Source: an uncultured Sulfitobacter sp.
Lineage (GTDB): Bacteria; Pseudomonadota; Alphaproteobacteria; Rhodobacterales; Rhodobacteraceae
Direction: 5' to 3'
DNA: 64,000 bases
NCBI GenBank assembly: GCA_947492925.1
Contig: CANLOQ010000002.1
Location: 558,001-622,000, forward strand
How positions within the stretch are numbered: position 1 is the first letter of the stretch; the number at the start of each line of letters is the position of its first letter. The translations under genes and the position numbers were made by a program. Shown here piece by piece: positions 35,801-43,704 of the stretch. The notes beneath the pieces are model-generated. The model did not search any database. It saw only the letters and a program-made list of their open reading frames with translations, and was not told the origin of the DNA.

Positions 35801-37416
35801 CGGATTTTACCGTGACGCTGATGCTGCACAGCTATCTGGCGGACACCCGCGAAGAGGCCGAGGAAGTAGCGCGCGGCCCGATGAAAGACTACCTGCGCTC
35901 TGCCGCAGCTTTGATCAAACAATATGCGTGGGCATTTCCTGCGTTCAAACGCCCCGAAGGCACGGCGAATGCCTTTGACCTTGATCTTGAGGGCGTGTCA
36001 GAGGAAGAGCTGGATGCGATCCTTGAATTCGCTTTTCAGCGGTATTTCAACGACAGCGGCATGTTTGGCACCGTGGCCGATGGCGTGGCAAGGGTCGAAG
36101 CGCTCAAGCAAATCGGCGTGACCGAGGTGGCCTGTCTGATCGACTATGGCATTGACCCCGCCTTGGTGATGGAAGGGCTGAAACCACTGGCCGCCGTGCA
36201 TGCACAGGCCAACCAGGGCAGCGCGCTTGCCGATGATGACTTCTCGCTCGCGGCGCAGATTATCCGTCACAAGGTCACCCATCTGCAATGCACCCCGTCG
36301 ATGGCACAAATGCTGGTCACAAATGACGAGGCGCGGATAGCACTGGGGCAGGTCAAACACCTGATGATCGGCGGCGAAGCCTTGCCCGGATCACTGGTGA
36401 CGGCGCTGCAATCAGCCACACGCGCCAACATCCAGAACATGTATGGCCCGACCGAGACGACCATCTGGTCGACCACCCAAATGGTGCGCGATGGACATGC
36501 AGCCACAACACCGGTTGGCCGCCCGATTGCCAATACGCAAGTGTTCATCCTTGATGATAGAATGCGCCCGCAACCAATTGGCACTGAAGGAGAATTATGG
36601 ATCGGCGGTGCGGGCGTCACGCAGGGATACTGGCAGCGCCCTGAGATGACGGCAGAGCGCTTTGTGGATACCGATTTGGCTCCGGGCAAGCTTTACCGCA
36701 CAGGCGATTTGGCCGCATGGGACACGTCCGGCACGCTGCATTTTGCGGGCCGTGCTGATGCACAGGTCAAAATACGCGGTCACCGGATTGAGTTGGGCGA
36801 GATCGAGGCGCGGCTGGATGCACTGGACGGGGTCAGCCAAGCGGTTGTTACGATCAAAACCGTGCAGGGAAGCGACCAGTTGATCGGCTATGTCACCGCG
36901 ACCTCCCCCGTTTCCAGTGATCATGCACGGGCCGTATTGGCGCGCGACCTGCCCGAAATCATGGTACCGTCACAGATTGTCACGCTTGACCGTATGCCGC
37001 TGACCCCGAACAAGAAAATTGACCGCAAGGCGTTGCCTGTCCCCAAGCGGGAGGCGCGCGAGGTGTCAGACGCGCCGGCCGCCCAGAAAGGCACCACGCA
37101 GACCACGATCGCACAGGTCTGGGCGGGACTAATTGGCATCTCGGATATCCGGGGCGACGATAATTTCTTTGCACTTGGCGGGCATTCGCTTTTGGCTGTA
37201 CAGGCGCACCGCGATATCAAAGCGGCCCTTGGCGCAGAGCGGTTGTCGATCACGGATATATTTCGTTTTCCCACACTGGACGGCTTGGCCGGACATATCG
37301 ACAAGGGCAACGACGACGTTGCTGCCAAGGCGCCCGCGACGCCGGAGCCTGTCAAAACCGAGACGATGTCAAAGCGTCGTGCCATGCGGGCAGGTCGCAG
37401 CAAGACGGGTGCCTGA
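32869..37416 (+). CDS. NRPS protein: formyltransferase, C-domain remnant, A domain interrupted by luciferase-like monooxygenase, PCP
   Basis: A 1515-residue protein. Residues 1-300 form a methionyl-tRNA-formyltransferase-like domain with catalytic N96, H98 (NFHDGPLP) and D134 (GGVDEGD). Residues 350-505 resemble only the C-terminal half of a condensation domain; HHxxxD is absent. The adenylation domain starts near 520 (A3 LIYTSGSTGTPKG near 667-680, A4 SFDISVLELF). It is interrupted at 758-1107 by a luciferase-like FMN monooxygenase of the MupA/Atu3671 type (MDFNLMYWGNDDG to DYGIDPALVM). It resumes with A5 NMYGPTETTIW and A10 NKKIDRKAL. PCP has Ser1440 in LGGHSLL. Pocket residues D719, I720, L723, Q1140, M1166, G1168, M1191, I1199, W1200, K1383 nearly match the glycine code. 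A strong ribosome site GGAGG precedes ATG. Confidence 0.93.
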   Translation: MTATFNPKGFSAILMGDESLTIACGDMILSGGHDLRAVVTRDADVRGWAEERGIVVHIAPADLLAAGTSADWLLSIANLRLIPDEVLALPGKGAINFHDGPLPAYAGLNTPAWAIINSETVHGVSWHVIEGGVDEGDLLAQKSIDIAPDETAFSLNSKCYAAGMESFADVLAQLEAGTLERKPQDLDQRSYFARDDRPDNMGVLDFGQTADRLDALVRGLDFGDYWNPLCTAKLALADDFCAVGTLKVATAAAAPAGTVLAVSREEITIATASVPVILSDLRDFSGAAVDPSTHLHVGDVIASASASHFDIASEARWRARLKGAKMLALPLVNAPAQTVDIQTRRVETPATSDPMKATARAILALSGSAISSEGLVGIAAKGRHALVSNWLPLQVAARPDDAVDDAISVLAQELQKARDLPGFARDLCLRDPEIATDTAPQIGVSFGADAVAGTALTLCITDGGLMLAYDAARITPAACDLIAARLESALNGGATTCDELWAMPQGEAQLLATWNDTTKEYAATTIHAAFEAQVAQTPDADALVCEGETLSYTALNARANALAHALRAKGTTPGTPIGLYTARGVDLMVGALGILKAGGAYVPLDPAYPADRIAHYITDSAAPLIVTQAALAPQLPPHSTDVIMLDTDMTVQGASQDNPAAAATVDDLAYLIYTSGSTGTPKGVMVSHGNVANFFAGMDDRIDHEAGAVWLAVTSLSFDISVLELFWTLARGFKLVLAGDESRTLVSNGPIAVSDAKMDFNLMYWGNDDGVGPKKYELLLEGAKFADAHGFNAVWTPERHFHAFGGPYPNPSVTGAAVAAVTQNLAVRAGSCVAPLHHPARIAEEWAVIDNLTNGRVGLAIASGWQPDDFVLRPENTPPANKPAMYAAIDQLRALWQGEAVEFAKADGTMHAIVTQPRPVSKKLSIWVTTAGNPQTWKEAGEIGANVLTHLLGQSIDEVGGKIKIYHQALRDAGHDPADFTVTLMLHSYLADTREEAEEVARGPMKDYLRSAAALIKQYAWAFPAFKRPEGTANAFDLDLEGVSEEELDAILEFAFQRYFNDSGMFGTVADGVARVEALKQIGVTEVACLIDYGIDPALVMEGLKPLAAVHAQANQGSALADDDFSLAAQIIRHKVTHLQCTPSMAQMLVTNDEARIALGQVKHLMIGGEALPGSLVTALQSATRANIQNMYGPTETTIWSTTQMVRDGHAATTPVGRPIANTQVFILDDRMRPQPIGTEGELWIGGAGVTQGYWQRPEMTAERFVDTDLAPGKLYRTGDLAAWDTSGTLHFAGRADAQVKIRGHRIELGEIEARLDALDGVSQAVVTIKTVQGSDQLIGYVTATSPVSSDHARAVLARDLPEIMVPSQIVTLDRMPLTPNKKIDRKALPVPKREAREVSDAPAAQKGTTQTTIAQVWAGLIGISDIRGDDNFFALGGHSLLAVQAHRDIKAALGAERLSITDIFRFPTLDGLAGHIDKGNDDVAAKAPATPEPVKTETMSKRRAMRAGRSKTGA

Positions 37417-38108
37417 TGGCGCTTGACGGGGTGGCACATAACGATGCCGTGGTGGCGACACTGGCGGCGCTTTTTGAGGTGCCTGTCACGGTGGGCGTGA
37501 CCGACCCCCGCCGCATGTATGATAGCCCCTTCGCGGCAGAGGCTACCCATCTGGCACGCGCTTTACCCCTGCGCAAACGGGAATTTTCTGCCGGTCGCGC
37601 CGCGGCGCGGGCGGCGATGGCCGAACTGGGCCGCACCCCGCAGGCTGTTCTTGCCGCCGATGACCGCGCGCCGCTTTGGCCCGACGGTCTGCGCGGCAGC
37701 ATTTCGCACACACAGACGTTGTGTGCCGCTGTCATGACAGACAGGCCGTTTCATCTGGGCCTTGATCTGGAGGACAACACCGATCTTGCGCCGGGCTTGA
37801 TCAGCACCGTGTGTTCGGACCGTGAGGCGGCGGCGATTGCCGGACCTGATCAATTACGGCTGGCCAAGCTGATTTTCTGTGCCAAAGAAGCGGCATACAA
37901 GGCGCAATATCCCGTGACGCAAAAGCTTTTCGGCTTTGATCATATGGAAATCTCCCTTGATCTGTCGCGCCAACGATTCACCGCTTGCTTTATCAAACCG
38001 GTCGGACCATTTGCCGTAGGCGACACGCTGCCCGGGCGCTTTGACGGGGTAGCGGATCACCTTGTCACCGGGGTCTGGACCGGTCAGGATACGCCTGAAG
38101 GAGCCTGA
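37416..38108 (+). CDS. 4'-phosphopantetheinyl transferase
   Basis: A 230-residue Sfp/EntD-type enzyme that moves phosphopantetheine from CoA onto carrier-domain Ser residues, here presumably Ser1815 of the PKS and Ser1440 of the NRPS. Family motifs: RAAARAAMAELG, SISHTQTLCAAVM near residues 95-107, LGLDLEDNTDL near residues 115-125 (metal-binding Asp and Glu), and FCAKEAAYKAQYP near residues 155-167 with the KEAxYK signature. The ATG overlaps the NRPS stop (TGATG), a sign of coupling. The N-terminal region is EntD-like (LPLRKREFSAGR). Having its own transferase supports a self-contained biosynthetic operon. Confidence 0.93.
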   Translation: MALDGVAHNDAVVATLAALFEVPVTVGVTDPRRMYDSPFAAEATHLARALPLRKREFSAGRAAARAAMAELGRTPQAVLAADDRAPLWPDGLRGSISHTQTLCAAVMTDRPFHLGLDLEDNTDLAPGLISTVCSDREAAAIAGPDQLRLAKLIFCAKEAAYKAQYPVTQKLFGFDHMEISLDLSRQRFTACFIKPVGPFAVGDTLPGRFDGVADHLVTGVWTGQDTPEGA

Positions 38109-38112
38109 GCCG

Positions 38113-39057
38113 ATGCCCCGTTATACCCGCCGTGCCGCCCTTGCCCTTTTTGCCCTGGGCGTTGGTTATGCCGCCTACCGCTACGCGCAGAACCGCCGTG
38201 GGGTGCAGGCGGCGAAGGCCCTTTATGCCAACCCGCTGGCGCAGCCAGAGGGTGCTCTGAATGTCTATCATCTGGGCCATTCGCTGGTGGGCCGCGATAT
38301 GCCCGCGATGCTGGCGCAATTGGCCGGGGACGGACATGCGTATGACAGTCAATTGGGGTGGGGGACATCGCTGCGTGATCACTGGGAACCCGAGGTGCCC
38401 ATAAATGGCTTCGAGGTTGAGAACGATCACCCCCGGTTTCGGCCCGCGAAGGAGGCGCTTTCATCGGGGCAATATGACGCGATTGTCCTGACCGAAATGG
38501 TCGAGATTGCGGATGCCATCAAGTATCACGACAGCGCGGCCTACCTTGCACGTTGGGCTGGACTGGCGTGGGATGCGAACCCGAATGCCCGCATATATCT
38601 TTATGAGACGTGGCATCACACGGACGATGGCAACGGTTGGTTGGCACGCATCGACCGTGATCTGCGCAAGTTCTGGCAAGGGCGGGTGAAGTATCCGGCG
38701 CTGGCCAACGGGGATGCGCCCATCCATTTGATCCCTGCCGGTCAGGTCAAGGCGGCTTTCGTCCGCGCGGTCGAGGCACAGGGCGGCGTGGGCGAGGTGC
38801 AAAGCCTGCATGATCTGTTCTCCGAACGTGACGATGGCACGCCCGATACGATCCATTTCAACGATCTGGGGGCCTATCTTGTGGCGCTTACGCACTATGC
38901 GGTCCTGTATCACCGCACGCCGGTGGGTTTGCCCTACGCATTGATGCGCGCGGACGGCACACCGGCCCGCGCTCCGTCGCCCGAAGTCGCGGCACTGATG
39001 CAGCGCACGGTATGGGAAGTCATCACACGCCATCCTGAAACCGGGGTCGCCGCATGA
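38113..39057 (+). CDS. SGNH-hydrolase-like protein, probably membrane-anchored
   Basis: A 314-residue protein. The N terminus PRYTRRAALALFALGVGYAAYRYAQ has paired Arg and a hydrophobic run, giving either a signal anchor or a Tat-like signal. Block I reads LGHSLVG with Ser57 (GHS in place of the usual GDS), and a late DTIHFNDLGAYL block gives the Asp-x-x-His pair of SGNH enzymes. Canonical blocks II and III are not clear, so activity is uncertain. It is a paralogue of the N-terminal domain of the next gene. SGNH proteins can deacylate or acylate sugars, which fits a polysaccharide setting. Start ATG 38113 follows an AAGGAG site; the frame extends upstream inside the transferase gene. Confidence 0.65.
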   Translation: MPRYTRRAALALFALGVGYAAYRYAQNRRGVQAAKALYANPLAQPEGALNVYHLGHSLVGRDMPAMLAQLAGDGHAYDSQLGWGTSLRDHWEPEVPINGFEVENDHPRFRPAKEALSSGQYDAIVLTEMVEIADAIKYHDSAAYLARWAGLAWDANPNARIYLYETWHHTDDGNGWLARIDRDLRKFWQGRVKYPALANGDAPIHLIPAGQVKAAFVRAVEAQGGVGEVQSLHDLFSERDDGTPDTIHFNDLGAYLVALTHYAVLYHRTPVGLPYALMRADGTPARAPSPEVAALMQRTVWEVITRHPETGVAA

Positions 39058-41576
39058 GCGGGCTGTCATCGCTCTATGCGGTGCTGATGGTGGGTCACAG
39101 TCTTTTCGGGACGGCGGGCCCAACGATGCTTGAGCAGGCGCTTCTGGCGGGGACCGGTGATGCCGGTGTCCGGGCGCAGATCATCAACGGTGCGCCGCTG
39201 CGGTACAACTGGGATGAATCAGACAACGCCGAAGGTGTAGACGCCCGCAGCGTTTTGCCTGAAGGCAGCGTGAGCCATCTGATCCTGACCGAAGCGGTTC
39301 CGCTGGCCAATCACGTTCAATGGTCCGAAACGGACACATATGCGCTGGCATTTGCCAATTTGGCCGTCACGGCCAATCCGCAGGCTCATGTCTTCATTCA
39401 GGAAACATGGCACAGTCTGAACAGCGGCACGGGCGTTGAAATTCCACACGATGAGAAGGCAGACATCCCCTGGCGGACCCGGCTGGATCAGGATCTGCCG
39501 GTCTGGGAAAAGATCGTTGCCGATGTTGCGGCTGGCAAGCGGTCCGATCAGGCGACGGTCACGCTTATTCCCGCAGGGCAGGCGATGGGGCGTTTGTCGG
39601 ATGAGATCGCGGCGGGAAGGGTGGCAGGGATGGACGATATCTCGGCCGTTTTTGCCGATGATATCCACCTTAATGATACGGGGCATTATTTTGTCGCGAT
39701 GGTGCAATATGCGGTGCTTACCGGACTTGATCCGCTGGGCCTGCCGCGTGATTTCAAAGACCGCTTCGGCGCGGCTTTTGACACACCTGATGAGGACACG
39801 GCACGTGCGCTTCAGCGTATCGCGTGGGAAGCAGTGCGAGCCTATGGCGGGGCAACTGTGGCACCGGTGCCGGCAGAGCAACCCGCCCGCGCCAGTACCG
39901 CCCCTGCGGCACCGACCGGCCCGCCGACCACCCCTGTGCCAGATTTGGTGAAAACGCCGGAAGGGGCTGTTGCGGGGACCAATGCGGTGGCCATTGGATT
40001 GGCATCCGTCACGGACTGGAGCACTCAGGCCCCGTTTCTGGATATGATGAAAACATCGCGGCTCTGGCTGGGGCACAAGCCCGGCCAATACGGTGGAATG
40101 GAATATCAAGAGCTGCGCGATGGGGGCTTTCTGGATGCAAACGGCTGGCCGGTGCGCAAACCCCGCACCCTCAGCAGTATAGGCACGTTGATCCTGACGG
40201 ATATGCCGGAGGCGGCGACTTATCTGGAAGGGCGCTACAGGCTCAGCTTTGACGGCACTGGCGTGATCGAGGTCGCGGGGCGCGCAACCAATGTGCGCTA
40301 CGGTAAGGGCGAAGTGAGCTTTGACTATTCGCCCGGTCCCGGCAGTGTGGACATTCGCATTCAACGTATCAATACCACTAATCCGCCGCGCAACATCCGC
40401 GTGGTCCATACCGATCACCTGCGCCGTTTCCAGGAAGGGGCTATCTTTAACCCTGCATGGACTGCCCGTATCGGCCAGTTCCGCGCATTGCGGTTCATGG
40501 ACTGGGCCGAGACGAATAATGCGCGTCTGTCGGACTGGGCCGATCGACCAATGGTGGATGATGTGACTTATGCATCTGGTGTGCCGGTGGAAATCATGAT
40601 CCGCCTGGCCAATGAGCTTGAGAAAGACGCATGGTTCAACGTGCCACATTTGGCCGATGATGCCTATGTGCGCGCTTTTGCGGATCTTGTGCGCGACCGG
40701 CTTGATCCCAACCTAAAAGCCTATGTGGAGTTTTCGAACGAGGTCTGGAACTGGCAGTTTGAGCAAGCCCATTGGGCGAATGAACGTGCCCTTGCGCGGT
40801 GGGACACAAAGGACAAATGGATGCAATTCTACGGGATGCGCGCGGCGGAAGTGGCGCGCATCTGGTCTGAGGCATTTGCCGGTGAACGGGCGCGACTGGT
40901 AAATGTCATCTCCAGCCAGACGGGATGGCTGGGTCTTGAGACAGAGGTGCTGGCTGCGCCCCTTGCGGTGGCGGAAGGGGTTGCCGCGCCCGTGACAGCC
41001 TTTGATGCCTACGCGGTGACAGGGTATTTTGGTGGCGTGCTGGGGCTGGAAGACCGTGCGCCGATGGTACAGTCATGGCTTGAGGAAAGCGCGGCTAAGG
41101 CCGCCGCCAAGGCACAGGCCGATGGGCTGGGTGGGCATGCGGCGACAGAATATGTTGCCCGTCACCGTTTTGACTATGCGGCCTCGCTGGCGGGTCGTGA
41201 GTTGATGGATGGTGCCGTAAGCGGCAACCCCGCCGATACACTGAGTGATCTTCTGGGCCGTGTGCTGCCCTATCACGCGCAGGTGGCGCGCCAGCACGAT
41301 CTTGATCTGATCATGTACGAAGGCGGCACCCATGTGGTCGGCATCGGGCCGCGGGTGGAAGATGCCGAATTGACCGCGTTTTTTCATCACCTCAACTACA
41401 GTCCCGAAATGGGCGCGCTCTACGAAACCTTGCTGGAAGGCTGGAAAGCTGTCGGTGGACAGCTTTTTAATGCTTATTCAGACGTCTACGCGCCGACCAA
41501 GTGGGGCTCATGGGGGGCGCTGCGGCATCTGGACGATCAGAACCCGCGTTGGGATGCGCTGGTGGGGTTTCAGTGA
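39054..41576 (+). CDS. SGNH-like domain fused to glycosidase-like TIM-barrel domain
   Basis: An 840-residue protein. Residues 1-270 repeat the preceding protein's fold: VGHSLFG with Ser16, LTEAVPLANHVQ, and FADDIHLNDTGHYF. An Ala/Pro/Thr linker (about 275-305) follows. The C-terminal 530 residues look like a clan-A glycoside hydrolase: FLDMMKTSRLWLG near its start, YVEFSNEVWNWQFEQ with candidate acid/base Glu563 after Asn, and LIMYEGGTHVVG with candidate nucleophile Glu756. Similar C-terminal domains are called cellulose-binding or hypothetical proteins in rhizobia. No N-terminal signal is evident. It could trim or modify the polysaccharide made here. ATGA overlaps on both ends place it in the operon. 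Confidence 0.65.
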   Translation: MSGLSSLYAVLMVGHSLFGTAGPTMLEQALLAGTGDAGVRAQIINGAPLRYNWDESDNAEGVDARSVLPEGSVSHLILTEAVPLANHVQWSETDTYALAFANLAVTANPQAHVFIQETWHSLNSGTGVEIPHDEKADIPWRTRLDQDLPVWEKIVADVAAGKRSDQATVTLIPAGQAMGRLSDEIAAGRVAGMDDISAVFADDIHLNDTGHYFVAMVQYAVLTGLDPLGLPRDFKDRFGAAFDTPDEDTARALQRIAWEAVRAYGGATVAPVPAEQPARASTAPAAPTGPPTTPVPDLVKTPEGAVAGTNAVAIGLASVTDWSTQAPFLDMMKTSRLWLGHKPGQYGGMEYQELRDGGFLDANGWPVRKPRTLSSIGTLILTDMPEAATYLEGRYRLSFDGTGVIEVAGRATNVRYGKGEVSFDYSPGPGSVDIRIQRINTTNPPRNIRVVHTDHLRRFQEGAIFNPAWTARIGQFRALRFMDWAETNNARLSDWADRPMVDDVTYASGVPVEIMIRLANELEKDAWFNVPHLADDAYVRAFADLVRDRLDPNLKAYVEFSNEVWNWQFEQAHWANERALARWDTKDKWMQFYGMRAAEVARIWSEAFAGERARLVNVISSQTGWLGLETEVLAAPLAVAEGVAAPVTAFDAYAVTGYFGGVLGLEDRAPMVQSWLEESAAKAAAKAQADGLGGHAATEYVARHRFDYAASLAGRELMDGAVSGNPADTLSDLLGRVLPYHAQVARQHDLDLIMYEGGTHVVGIGPRVEDAELTAFFHHLNYSPEMGALYETLLEGWKAVGGQLFNAYSDVYAPTKWGSWGALRHLDDQNPRWDALVGFQ

Positions 41577-42406
41577 CCACCTCCGTTTTGATACCTGCGC
41601 ATAACGAGGCGGCGTATCTGCCAGCTTGCCTTGAAGCCGTACTTGCATCTGACCCTGTGACCGAACCGGTTGAGGTGATCGTGATTGCCAACGGATGCAC
41701 GGATGCCACTGCAGACATCGCACGCGGTTTCACCGCACGGGCCGATGCGCGCGACTGGAAGCTGCGCGTGCTTGATCTGGCCGAGGGCGGCAAGCTGAAC
41801 GCCTGGAACGAAGGCGAGGCAACGGCAACGGGTGACGTGCTGATCTATCTGGATGCAGATGTGGTCGTATCGCCGCCGCTCATTGCCCAGATCAGCGAGG
41901 TGCTGAACGTTACCACACCGCGGTATGCCAGTGGGACACCCAATGTTACTGTTACGGGCGATGACGCGCTCACGCGGCACTACACACGGTTCTGGCTGAC
42001 GACGCCCTTCATGACCCACGGCGTGCCGGGATTTGGTGTTTTTGCGATGAACCGCGCGGCGCGCGCCCGCTGGGGGGAGTGGCCCGACATCATCTCAGAC
42101 GACACTTTTGCGCGGCTCAACTTTCTGCCTGCAGAGCGGTACAGCGTGCCTGCGGCCTATAACTGGCCGATGATCGAAGGCTTTGCGCGGCTGGTTCAGG
42201 TGCGCCGCCGTCAGGATATCGGCGTGGCCGAGATCGCGCAGCGGTATCCGGCGCTTATGGCCAATGACGACACACACGACCAGACCCAACCCGTCTGGAG
42301 ACGTGCGCTGAAAGATCCGGTGGCATTTCTTACCTTTGGTGCCGTGCGGCTGGCGATACGCCTGCCGGTTCTGCGCAGCACCAACCGCTGGGTGCGGGGA
42401 CGCTAA
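41573..42406 (+). CDS. Glycosyltransferase family 2
   Basis: A 277-residue GT2 transferase: TTSVLIPAHNEAAYLPACLEAVL, VIVIANGCTDATADIA, LIYLDADVVVSPPL (metal DxD as DAD) near residues 92-105, then DIISDDTFARLNF with the catalytic Asp pair near residues 172-184. The start is GTG 41573, overlapping the previous stop as GTGA; a longer upstream frame has no family similarity. It closes the seven-gene plus-strand run of the PKS-NRPS operon. It ends by overlapping the converging GT4 gene by 4 bp, with no terminator between. Acceptor unknown. Confidence 0.88.
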   Translation: MTTSVLIPAHNEAAYLPACLEAVLASDPVTEPVEVIVIANGCTDATADIARGFTARADARDWKLRVLDLAEGGKLNAWNEGEATATGDVLIYLDADVVVSPPLIAQISEVLNVTTPRYASGTPNVTVTGDDALTRHYTRFWLTTPFMTHGVPGFGVFAMNRAARARWGEWPDIISDDTFARLNFLPAERYSVPAAYNWPMIEGFARLVQVRRRQDIGVAEIAQRYPALMANDDTHDQTQPVWRRALKDPVAFLTFGAVRLAIRLPVLRSTNRWVRGR

Positions 42407-43593
42407 AGGGTTCCCATGTGACGGCTCAGTTTTGCCGCCTCAGTCACAATATCATGACGCTCCAGCACTCGCGTCCTTGCGGCCACACCCATCTTTGAAA
42501 GCGTTTCCAAAGGGGTTTGCGCAAATGTTTCAATGGTTTCGGCCAGCGCGGCTTCGTCCCCCGCAGGCACCAGCCACCCATGTGTGCCCTGCTGCACCAG
42601 TTCCGGGGTGCCCGCGATATAGGTGGCGATTACGGGGCGGGCAGCGGCCATCGCTTCCATGATGACCATCGGCAGACCTTCGGCAAAGCTGGGCATGACC
42701 AGCGCATGCGCGGCGGCAAGTTCGGCGTTCACGCCGGCCTCGTCCATCCATCCGGTCAGCGTCACCCGTTCACCCAATCCATGCCGGGCAATCGCGGCCT
42801 CTATCTGGGGCCGCATATCCCCGTCACCAATCAATGTCAGATGCACGTCGGCCTGAACGCGTGCCATCGCGTCGATCAGGGCAAGCTGGCCTTTTTGTTC
42901 AACCAATCGGCCGATGGCGACCAATTTGCGCGGACCTTCCGGTAGGGGAGCGGGATCATCGAATTTTTCTGCTTCGATCCCGCATTGCACCACCTTGATC
43001 TTGTGCCAATCGCTCGCATCAGCCCAGCGACACAGTTGCGCACGGCCAAATTGTGTGATCGCCACCGTGAAATCGGAATGCGCAATCTTGGCCCCCAGTG
43101 ACAGGGCACGGGGCGCGTCGTATTCTTCGGGACCGTGGACGGTAAAACTGTACTTTGGCCCGCCAAGGGCGCTGCACAGCATCGCCACGGCGGCCGCATT
43201 GGTCCCAAAGTGGGCGTGGGCGTGTACAACACCTTCAGCGCGACAGCGTTCGGCAACAAAGGCGGCTTCGGCCAGATAAATCATGTGGCGCAGCACCCCG
43301 GATTCGGATGCGCGCCCGAGTTCAATCGCTGCTTTAGCTGCGCCAACAAAGCCTTTGAAATCGCGGCGTAGAGCATGCCAGATCGCGCGAAGCAGTGCAG
43401 CCTTGCCTGCGGCCAAAACATAGGCTGTCCGCTCTGCCTCTGCGCGGTCTTGCGGATCGACCAGCGGCACGTCGGCAGCACGCATGGCAAAGCGTGACAC
43501 CTCATGGCCCTGCGCCTCAAGCGCGCGCACTTCACGGCGGATGAAGCTTTGCGACGGTTGCGGATAGGTGTTCAGAATATAGGCGATCTTCAA
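42403..43593 (-). CDS. Glycosyltransferase family 4
   Basis: A 396-residue GT-B transferase. N-terminal acceptor domain: KIAYILNTYPQPSQSFIRREVRAL. C-terminal donor domain: AIGRLVEQKGQLALIDAM near residues 226-243, then MPSFAEGLPMVIMEAMAAARPVIAT near residues 298-322 with the EX7E pattern. Members such as WcaL/EpsD-type transferases work on lipid-linked exopolysaccharide units. No ATG is suitable; the start is taken as TTG 43593 with GGGAAA 8 bp before it. Another TTG at 43611 is in frame. It converges with the PKS-operon and diverges from the flippase gene. Confidence 0.87.
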   Translation of the reverse strand: MKIAYILNTYPQPSQSFIRREVRALEAQGHEVSRFAMRAADVPLVDPQDRAEAERTAYVLAAGKAALLRAIWHALRRDFKGFVGAAKAAIELGRASESGVLRHMIYLAEAAFVAERCRAEGVVHAHAHFGTNAAAVAMLCSALGGPKYSFTVHGPEEYDAPRALSLGAKIAHSDFTVAITQFGRAQLCRWADASDWHKIKVVQCGIEAEKFDDPAPLPEGPRKLVAIGRLVEQKGQLALIDAMARVQADVHLTLIGDGDMRPQIEAAIARHGLGERVTLTGWMDEAGVNAELAAAHALVMPSFAEGLPMVIMEAMAAARPVIATYIAGTPELVQQGTHGWLVPAGDEAALAETIETFAQTPLETLSKMGVAARTRVLERHDIVTEAAKLSRHMGTL

Positions 43594-43704
43594 CGGATTG
43601 TTTCCCGGCAAACTACAGTAACGTCATAACGTGACCCAAGGCCATAGACCAAGGGGCAGGGGTGCATTATCACCCACAAGCGGCAGAAGTGAGGCGCAGG
43701 TGAC

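Noticed and set aside
34870-36450. Two separate genes (A domain fragment and luciferase-like monooxygenase) joined by error
   Set aside because: The frame is continuous and both halves of the A domain are intact on either side of the insert, as in known MupA/Atu3671-type proteins.
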